DNA of 64,000 nt from Fragilariopsis cylindrus CCMP1102 (lineage: Eukaryota > Bacillariophyta > Bacillariophyceae > Bacillariales > Bacillariaceae). The position numbers and the translations under genes are program-made. The DNA lies in NCBI GenBank assembly GCA_900095095.1, contig FMBT01000212.1:1-64000 (forward strand), given 5' to 3'. Positions 55,617 to 64,000 of the stretch are shown here, in pieces (positions within the stretch are counted from its first letter, which is position 1; every line of letters starts with the position of its first letter). The notes beneath the pieces were generated by a model. The model saw only the letters and a program-made list of their open reading frames with translations, searched no databases and had not been told where the DNA came from.

Positions 55617-57098
55617 ATGTCATCATCATCAAATAATAATAATAAGAATGTTGAGAATGCGCGACGATTTCTTTGGGATGAAGATGAATCAGTATCAACT
55701 GCACGATCTAGAGCATCATCTTCACAAATGTCTCGTGGTGGTATGAGTGGTGTTAGTGGTGGATTTTCTACACGTGATTATGTTGTTGATCAATCTGTTA
55801 ATCTTATGGATATAGGAGAAGAAGCACAAGGTGGCGGTGGTGGTGGCGGCGGCGGCGGCGGTACAACACGTCTTAGTGCTGCTGCTGCTGGTGGTGCTAC
55901 TGGTGGTGCTAATACTGCCAGTAGTATGTTTTCTTCTATTAATCTGTCTGGTTTATTCCGTGCGAATACGGGTGTTAGAAACGTTGGTATTGATGAATAT
56001 GGTGATGCTGAACCTAGTGCTGATGCCGAAGAATACATCGATAATGACAAACGACGACGTGGACGAATAAGTCCATTATGGGTAACACTTCGTTCAAAAC
56101 ATTGTATGACGTTATTGGCTGCATTACTTGGATTCATTCTAGTAATAGTAACCATAACCGTAACATTTACGAATAGTAGTAGTGAAGTTAGTGGTGATAA
56201 TAAGAACAATAATAACAACAATAACAATAACAACACCGCTGGTGGAGACAGTAGACCACGTTATGTCCAAATTATGACACGGATTGTCGATGAGGAGGTT
56301 ACATCGAAAGATGTGTTTGATGAAACTTCGAAAACAGCATCATCATCATCTCCACAACAATCGGCCTTGAATTGGTTAGTTAATGATGATCCTGCAAAGT
56401 TGCCATATGATCATCCAGCTTTGTTAGACCGGTATGGACTTGCTGTATTTTATTATAGTAGTAGTAATTCAATTCAAACATCATTCAAACAAGGTGGATG
56501 GAAAAATTCAACTAATTGGATGACATCATCGGGGATGTGTAATTGGTATGGCATTGAATGTATTCCAAGAGAACAGGAAGCGACTGTAGAAAATAATTAT
56601 ACACCATATACGAAAACATATGATGACAATGCAATGATAACAGGAATTAATTTATCTGGGAATAATATTATTGGATATTTACCAACTGGATTTGGTAGTG
56701 GTAATGCATTATCAGAATTGATCCTATTGGATATAGAAGATAATGAATTAAGTCATACATTACCAATTACGTTAGGGAAATTACCAAAATTACGTGATTT
56801 ATTATTAAAAGGAAATAAAATTGTTGGTACATTACCTGAACAGTATGGTGAACTAACTACATTGCATCAGATAAATTTAGGTCAAAATCAATTAGAAGGA
56901 TCAATTCCAGATTCATGGAATCAATTAAAAGAATTACGATACCTATCTTTATCACAGAATTTATTAACTGGTACGAATTTTCCAGATCTATCAAAGATGA
57001 CGCGTATGACAGGTTTATTCTTAGAAGATAATGATTTACAAGGAACATTACCTGAATCATTAGGAACCCTAACTGATTTATGTAAGTTATATGTTATA

Positions 57099-57129
<31 letters not shown>

Positions 57130-58103
57130 CTTTATGTGTAATTTGATTCTGTTAACGAATCGTTATACTTAAAAACGACCGTCGACTGACTTTCGATATA
57201 TTGTTTCCTTTTACGTTATTACTAAATATTTCTACCATTCTATTATAATAGTGGACTTGAGGTTAGGTCTAAATAAGTTTAGTGGACCATTAACGGCACT
57301 TACATCGTTACAAAACTTAGAGACGTTACATTTGAATAATAATGCATTCAATGGTACCATACCAAATATGTTTGATCAATTGTTTCGTTTGCATGAACTT
57401 ATGATACAGAGGAATCAATTTGTTGGATCGATACCACTTACATTAACACATCTGCAGTCAGTTAGTAAGTACAAGTGCAAAAATACACATGGAAGTAAAA
57501 GTAGTGTTCCCGGCAGCGGCGATAGCAGAGACAATTTATGTCTTTATCCTGCTGATAGTGACGTGAGATCTAACCCTGTTCTGTCTTTTTTCATTTTGAT
57601 TCTGGTTCTCTCTTTGTCTGCTACTATCTGTATTACTTTTACAATGATTAGAAACGTTAAATCTTGCTCATAATCAACTTGATGGGTCTATTCCTCCAGG
57701 TCTTGGTCTATTGACTGACGTTGTTAGTATGTACCTAAACCACAACAAATTCAATGGGAATATTCCTACTCTTCTGGGGAAACTAGATGATATAACAAAG
57801 TTGACACTGAACAACAATTCATTGTCGGGTATGATCCCAACTGAATTAGGATTATGCTTTAGATTGATTGAGGTGCATCTTGAATCAAATCAGTTGACTG
57901 GAGAAATTCCACCACAACTTGGTGAATTAAATTCGTTAGAAACCTTACGAATAGAATCAAATAAGATGGCAGGTGTTACTATGCCTCCACAAGTATGTGC
58001 GCTAAGAAAAGATGATCTTTTAGTTTTAACAGCTGACTGCTTAGTGGAAGGGGATGATAATGGCGAGCAGGTTTCGTGTTCATGTTGTACAGAATGTATC
58101 TAA
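55617..58103 (+). CDS. Kinase-less transmembrane leucine-rich-repeat protein B
   Basis: Three exons, 55617..57081, 57252..57464 and 57652..58103, give 709 residues with no frame break. The layout repeats that of protein A: an N-terminal cytosolic region starting with ENARRFLWDEDESVS against RRFLYDEDEAMGN in A, with poly-Gly and Ala/Gly runs, one transmembrane helix (CMTLLAALLGFILVIVTITV), WMTSSGMCNWYGIECIP, about 13 LRRs and a closing Cys cluster CSCCTECI. Intron 1 occupies the same place as intron 1 of A; the later introns differ partly. Such type II LRR proteins are common in diatoms and may be surface receptors or adhesion proteins, but no ligand or partner is evident. Confidence 0.9.
57101..57129. 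repeat. TG microsatellite in LRR gene B intron
   Basis: A near-perfect TG run begins about 20 bases after the intron donor; if read through it would add VCVCVCV. Confidence 0.9.
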
Positions 58104-59102
58104 TTTTAATAGCAGTAATATTTTAACAGCTATCTTATACTCGTTGTCAACGCGAGTTATATATGAAGAGAGTTCCCAATTGTGAATAGCTATTGAATAG
58201 TCACTACGGTACTGTAGGCTCAATTAACTTCTAAAACTTTATAGAGGGCAAGAATGACAGTCAAACTTGCAGCCTACGAGACAAAAGTAGAGCAGCTACT
58301 TTAGTCAATAGTCAAGGAGCTTCTGTTTGTTCACAATTAATTATTCAGTCACTAGTGATTCACTCGTTGTTTCGAAAGAGAGAGATCATGGCATTGGCCG
58401 GTGCTTTCTCGCGCGTAGATATACCATACACGCATATTTGAATTTTGCAATCGGAGAGCTCGAGATTGAAGGATTTCGAGCTAAAATAAATTAAAATCGA
58501 TCGAGCGAGGAGCCTTTTGAATTTTGCAATCCATGGAGAGAAACGCGATTGAAAGATTTCAACGTGCTAAGTGGAAATAAAATAAATTAAACAAATGAAA
58601 TTTTCTCGGCTCCTCCATGATCGATTTTAATTCTATTTTACTTCCACTTTAGCTCGTGAAAATCCTTCAATCGTGGGCTCATCCAGCTCGGTCCATAAAA
58701 ATTCAAAAAGCGGGAAGATAAAAAGAGCTCACAAAATTTTGATTTGTTTCTAACTTAGCTTTGCACATTTTTTGCTATCGTCTACAGTACTACTTTTACG
58801 TGCTACTATATATATTGCTTCAGTCTACAGCATCCTCCTTCGATTCAATTCTGATGCCAGCACAGGGTTGAGATTCTTTCTTTCTTTCATTCAAAAATCA
58901 TCAACGACGAATCAATCAAATTATTTAGTCTACCAGTGATCATACCCGTAGACCAGCACTCTTCGTTAATCCTACGTACTTACGAACGTTTTGCTTGACA
59001 AATCTTTTCCTTCGCTCGTAATTTAGTTTAATACCATACAGTACATACAACATACTAGTACATTACATTATTGACACCGAGCAAGCAAAAAAACTCACTG
59101 TC
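58104..59102. other. Intergenic region with foldback repeats and motif copies
   Basis: There are 999 bases without a supported gene. TACTGTA/TACAGTA copies are at 58210-58216, 58783-58789 and 59037-59043; the last is 60 bases before the ATG of the next gene. The repeat at 58437-58710 is listed separately. Confidence 0.55.
58437..58710. repeat. Three-copy foldback repeat (two direct, one inverted)
   Basis: A unit of about 85 bases containing GATTGAAGGATTT, an AAATAAATTAAAATCGAT string and AGGAGCC occurs at 58437-58516 and, diverged, at 58517-58605. A third copy at 58608-58710 is in reverse orientation (GGCTCCTCC, then ATCGATTTTAATT, then AATCCTTCAATCG). The single strand could fold into a long hairpin. 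It may be a MITE remnant. Confidence 0.65.
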
Positions 59103-62100
59103 ATGATCCATCGCGATTCGTCGTCGTCTGTAACGACGTCATCCTTTTCAGCAGAACGATTCTTCCTTCTCTTTGTCCTCCTGACATTATCGTACGTTCA
59201 GGCTGCTGTTCTGCATGATGGGTTTATTGATGAGGTTGTTACTAGCACCAAAGCTATGTCAGGAACATTCGCACCGAATCCACGTAATGAGAACAAACCG
59301 ATGATGATATTAAATGCGAAGAACGGTCAAATTAATGTTTAGAAGATCCAGATGAGAGTCCTGATTCGATGGAAATATTAGATCTATCCGATGGAACGAA
59401 ATTATGTACAAATGGTGAACGTGGGTTACATACAGTTATTCCATCACCGAACTTTAGTGAGAATCAACATTTGTTTGCATTCTATACTAAGTATAGAGAA
59501 GATTGTTTAGAAGATCCTAAGGAAGGAGCTTGGAATGTTGTTTCACGATTTACTATGAATAAAGAGACATTGATGTTAGATTTTGATGAAGGTACCATAA
59601 TATGGAGAGGTACGAAGCATCTGAATTGAATTGAAATGGAATGGAAAGGAAAGGAATTGAATTGAATTGATTGATGGACTTTTCACAAAACTAGAACAAT
59701 GAAGTGCTTATCTAACCCTTTGTCTTTCGTCATTGTATTGTATTGTATTATATCATATCATATTATATTGTATTATACTCGAAACAGGCCCACCTATGGA
59801 TGAACGTTTACATAATGGAGGTGCTATGGCGTTCGGAAATGACGGAAAATTGTATGTAACAACCGGTGATGCAGGGAAAAGAGAGAATGCTCAACCACTT
59901 AATAATGTACATGGGTCGATTATTCGTTTAAATGAAGACGGGACTGTCCCTGATGATAATCCGTATACGGTATCAGGTGGATATACCAATTCATACAGAT
60001 GTGGTGATACCGGTGGACGTGTTCCAATTGATGCTCCGGATGATGCGGTTTGTTCTGAAGTTTTTGCAAATGGATTACGTAATCCATTTAGAATGGATAT
60101 GGATCCAAATGTTAAAGATAAAGTGAAATTTTCATTTGGTGTTGTTGGTGCACAACACATTGAATCCATTTTTTATGGTGGTACTGATTATAAAGGAACC
60201 AATTACGGTTGGCCGACATATGAAGGTGTATGTAAACCAGGAGACATAGAAAATTGTCCTGTTAATACAGATGAAGGTATTACTATGCCCTTCCATTGGT
60301 ACGAACATATTAGTTACGAAGATGGGGGTTGTATTGGTGGTATGGCTCATGTCCCCGATGGTTTATGGCCGAGTGCATTCAAATATCTTTTTATTGATTT
60401 TATCTTACTAAAAATCTATTTATTGGAAGATAATCGACCGGACCGTGCATGTCCTGATTGTTTCCCACCATTGCCACCAACACGGAATGAAACATTTTAT
60501 CGATCTACTCGCAAAGAAGGAGCGAATGTTAATGAGGCACGTATGACAGAAATGTGGTTTGGCCCATACAAAGATACACAAGCATTATATGTGTCGAAAT
60601 TTGGTAACCTTGATACGATTATTCGAATTCGATACAATGGTATCTTGAATAAACCACCAAAACCAGCATTTGTTTGGAATTATAATGGAGAAACGAATAT
60701 CGAATTCGATGCTAGTCGTTCAACAGATCCTGAGAATGATTCTTTAACATATGAATGGGATTTTGGTGACGATACAGAAGAATCAACAGATATGATAACA
60801 TCTCATGTATATACTACGCCAGGGGAATACGATACTACTTTAACTATTACTGATCCAGATGGACAAGCCCAACAAATTTCTAAAACAATTAAGATTGGTC
60901 AGGTACCAAAAGTTAATATTATTTCACCCATTGAAAATATTACATTCAGCGTAGGACAAGTTATACGTCTTCAAGGTGAGGCGTACGATTTTTTGGGCAA
61001 TCCGATTCCAGAAGATCAATTAACTTGGGAAGTTAGACAACATCACGCACAGCATTTCCATCCCTTTTTGGACATAACTAAGGGTAACAATTTTGATTTA
61101 TATCCTGCTCCAAAACCAGAAGATTATTTAGCGGCTACCAATAGTTTTTTGAAAATTATCCTCACTGCAACGGATGAATACGGACTGTCTAATACGTTCT
61201 CTATGGATGTACAGCCTAATATTGTCATGGTCAATGTAACTACGGCACCATCTGGATTAGATATTGTTGTTGACGATTTTAGTATGGAAACGCCCGAGTT
61301 ATTTACGTCGTGGGATGGCTTTAACTTACCTGTCCGTGTGGACGATCAGCCTCCATACTTATTTCGATCATGGTCAGATGGTGATAAAAATCGGACTCGT
61401 AACATCCCTATTGTATCGAACATCAACAACAAAAATGCCACAATGATCAAGGCCATCTTTTGTATGGATTTTGGAACAAGATGTGAAAATAATGAAGATT
61501 GTTGCAGTAGTTACTGCAGTGGAGTCAACAATATATGCGCCACCATGCCTATTACCATTACCCAATCACCCTCAATGAAGGCTACTAGTGGTCCGACTAG
61601 TAGATCACCGACTATCAATCCCACGATGAGACCAGTATCATATACTTCGTCACCCTCTACAACCTACCTACGACCTACTATTCTAGCCCCTGACCTCGAA
61701 CTCGAAATCAATGTAGAAACTCCACCGATGAGTAGGCCACCACCACCTAATCTCGAAATCGACGCGAAAAAACCTTTGGAAAATGAGCTCGATGAGAATA
61801 TAGAAAGTATCAGTATTACTGTTGGTGTAAATGACAATAGCAACATCGACAACAATAAAGGTCTGGATACCAAGGGGGCTTTGATCCTAGCCTTATCATC
61901 AATTATCTTGGCGTTGCTTGTAATTGGTTGCTGTTACATGAGACTTGTAATGCAGATGAAGGACAAGTACTGTATTGATTCTGTTGTAGGACCTGTTTAC
62001 AGAAAAGGGTATTCGGACGAAAAATCTGACGACGAAAATGATACTGGTTCAAAGTCGGGTAGTGATGAATATTTCTACCAACCAGAAAATGAGATCAAGA

Positions 62101-63830
62101 TTACTGGTACTAATTCCACCGAAGAAAGCCATGACGAACACAATGCCAACTCTTCTTCAATGTCCTCTGACGATAATGAACGTGATATGTCACTTTCGTT
62201 TTTGATTCCCGAATCCATCTCTTCGGAGCCACGTTATGTTGACGATGTAGAAAACCCGACTCAAGTTGCTGCAACAGAAATAGTTCAATCTTATCTGATG
62301 CCTCCATTGTCACCTGCCAAGAAACGGGGCTCGGAAGTAGATTTCGAAGAATCATCCGGCGATAACGTTACGCAGATATCCTTTGAAGGGGCGCCTGCAA
62401 TGCCCTCTTCTAAACAAAATGAAGTCGACGAGATGTTGGAATACAGATTTGATGCCGCTTCAACTTCACAATCATCTTTGGTGCCTCCTCGTCTTATGCC
62501 GTCAGATCGGAACTCATTCGATGGGGTAGCAGCACAACAATCGAATTCGACTTCTTTCTGTCTATCTATTCCCTCGCCCGAGAGTGTGAAACAAAAAGAT
62601 AATTGTACGGATAATAATTTGGATCAATTATCTTACACATCCGATCGATCCTTCCCCCTTTTGATCCCTCACTCAGCTGTATCAGAAGAAAGCTTTATTG
62701 AGAACGATAGAGGTTTGGATGATCCATCTGATGCAGCAGAAGCGCTTGTCGAAGATTATATGCGTGAGACTTCACTTGCTTTGCCGGTCGACTCTCAGGT
62801 TGAAGAGAATAATACTCCGTGGGAGGATTCAACAGCTCTGCTTCATCCTTCCGAGAATAGTAATAACATTTCCAGGGATGCATCTGTTGTCAGCGATAAA
62901 CTTGACGAGGTTGCTAGAGAGCTTTCTCTCCTCTTAGTCGATTCATCGGATTTTGAGGAGGAAGTTTTAGCCGAACGAAATATGAATTCGTCGACCAGTG
63001 CAGATCATAATCTTCCTCAAAGTCAAGAAGAAGCTACCGAAGGTGACAGCAATATGATCGAACACAATCAGAGTAAAGAAGACACCATTGAAATTTCTAT
63101 TATTTCACAGGACGCTTCGTTTAGTGTCACAGAAGAAAGTGACTGCGACTTAACGTTGAATGAGAACTCCATTGAACATGAAACTGCAGCAAGTCCAACG
63201 GAGTCAGATCAGGAGCAGCGTCGCACTAGTACTAGTACAGGCGTTAACTGTATGGCAGGCTGCGATAGCGAGGCTTATCTTCTATCGATTCTCAACACTT
63301 CCTTGTCAAATCAATCGGAGGATGAGAATTTGATCGATTTATCACAAGAATCACCAATCAACACATCCATTACAAATGAATCGGAAGTTGCTACACACCT
63401 TGCTGAACACAAGTCGGACACAGTCTCTCATAACGATGCTGATGATTGTGATGGAGACGACGAAAAAGAAGTTGACGACAACGTCAACAGTCTCAATATC
63501 GATCCTTCATCGCTCGCGTCACCTCAACACCAAGTGAATCCACAGAGAGCATTTAATCAACCTGAATTCTTCTCACCGGAAGTCCTCCGACATGAAGCTA
63601 AACCAGAATATGATACGCCTGAGACTCAGATACTTTCATACGATGTCGATTCATCCTTAGAGTCTATGTCAGAATATATCAGTGAATCCCAAACTCCACC
63701 TAATTTCCAATCCAAATCAGTAACAAACTTGCAATCATCCTTCGTCGCTTCTGTTACGGATGCCACGTCTAATATTTTGTCGGAAAACCAAGGTGTAGAA
63801 AAATCTTTGGAAAGTAAGTTGTTCCAATAA
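59103..63830 (+). CDS. Glucose/sorbosone dehydrogenase-PKD membrane protein B with a long acidic tail
   Basis: Exons 59103..59609 and 59788..63830. One base is missing near 59337 (AATGTTTAG, where family protein reads NVLEDPDES); otherwise the frame is intact and gives about 1,516 residues. Order: signal peptide, sugar-dehydrogenase propeller (NGERGLHTVI, NGGAMAFGNDGKLYVTTGDA, FANGLRNPFRMDMDPN, NYGWPTYEGVC), PKD domain (FDASRSTDPENDSLTYEWDF), a beta-sandwich region, a knottin-like Cys cluster (CENNEDCCSSYCSGVNNIC), a Thr/Pro-rich stalk, a transmembrane helix (ALILALSSIILALLVIGCCY) and a Ser/Glu/Asp-rich tail of about 600 residues. A GTAAGT at 63814 just before the stop may be a splice donor, so the gene could continue beyond the window. 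Confidence 0.85.
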
Positions 63831-64000
63831 TTTAACTACGTTATGAAAATAATAAGAATCCACATTTCTGATTCTACCTTAAACCATCATTATCGTGGCA
63901 TACCATGAATTGTGTTTATGTCAAATTCTTTTTCAAACGTCACGAGATAAATTTAACATTAATACCATTATTTAATATACTATGTTTACTATTGAATTCA
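63831..64000. other. Right window edge
   Basis: There are 170 AT-rich bases, either 3' flank of the preceding gene or intron if the donor at 63814 is used. Confidence 0.4.

Noticed and set aside
55790-56236. Leu-rich and Pro-rich minus-strand reading
   Set aside because: Antisense to Asn-, Gly- and Ala-repeat codons of LRR gene B.

Overview
The window looks like AT-rich nuclear DNA of a diatom. Proteins are eukaryotic (NUP107, dyskerin, NatC acetyltransferase, LUC7, COPI-associated protein). Genes are small and carry zero to four short GT-AG introns, mostly with GTAAGT-like donors. One precursor has a signal peptide ending in an ASAF-like SNA-W motif, as in complex red plastids. Several proteins belong to families I know mainly from diatoms: a large F-box/LRR-like family, kinase-less membrane LRR proteins, and a sugar-dehydrogenase/PKD membrane protein. 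A lone 5S rRNA gene lies near the left end. I recognise no virus-like element.

Layout. 0-5 kb: the end of a CmcJ/NvfI-like oxidoreductase gene, a coding-like fragment, a thioredoxin, 5S rRNA, a MITE-like repeat, an F-box/LRR relic and a secreted GH16 glucanase. 4.7-18 kb: a DUF2993 plastid protein, NUP107, a fatty-acid hydroxylase-type enzyme, a small conserved unknown and an acidic plastid-type protein. 18-34 kb: two head-to-head paralogous acidic/lysine-rich proteins, dyskerin, a Cys4 protein, an alpha/beta hydrolase, and two head-to-head paralogous membrane aspartic proteases. 34-43 kb: peptidyl-tRNA hydrolase 2, NAA30, a PA-TM-RING ubiquitin ligase and a LUC7 relative. 43-64 kb: a symmetric block of sugar-dehydrogenase/PKD protein (minus), LRR protein (minus), COPI-associated protein, LRR protein (plus), sugar-dehydrogenase/PKD protein (plus).

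Three themes stand out. First, three sets of paralogs are arranged as inverted pairs, suggesting local inverted duplication. Second, the 7-mer TACAGTA (or TACTGTA) recurs in the gaps between genes, often within about 300 bases upstream of starts, far more than I expect by chance. Third, more than twenty coding breaks in seven or more otherwise good genes look like the loss of one base, often in a short homopolymer; this fits assembly errors better than decay, because essential genes such as NUP107 are hit. Exon boundaries come from GT/AG signals, frame and comparison between paralogs; none was checked against transcripts.
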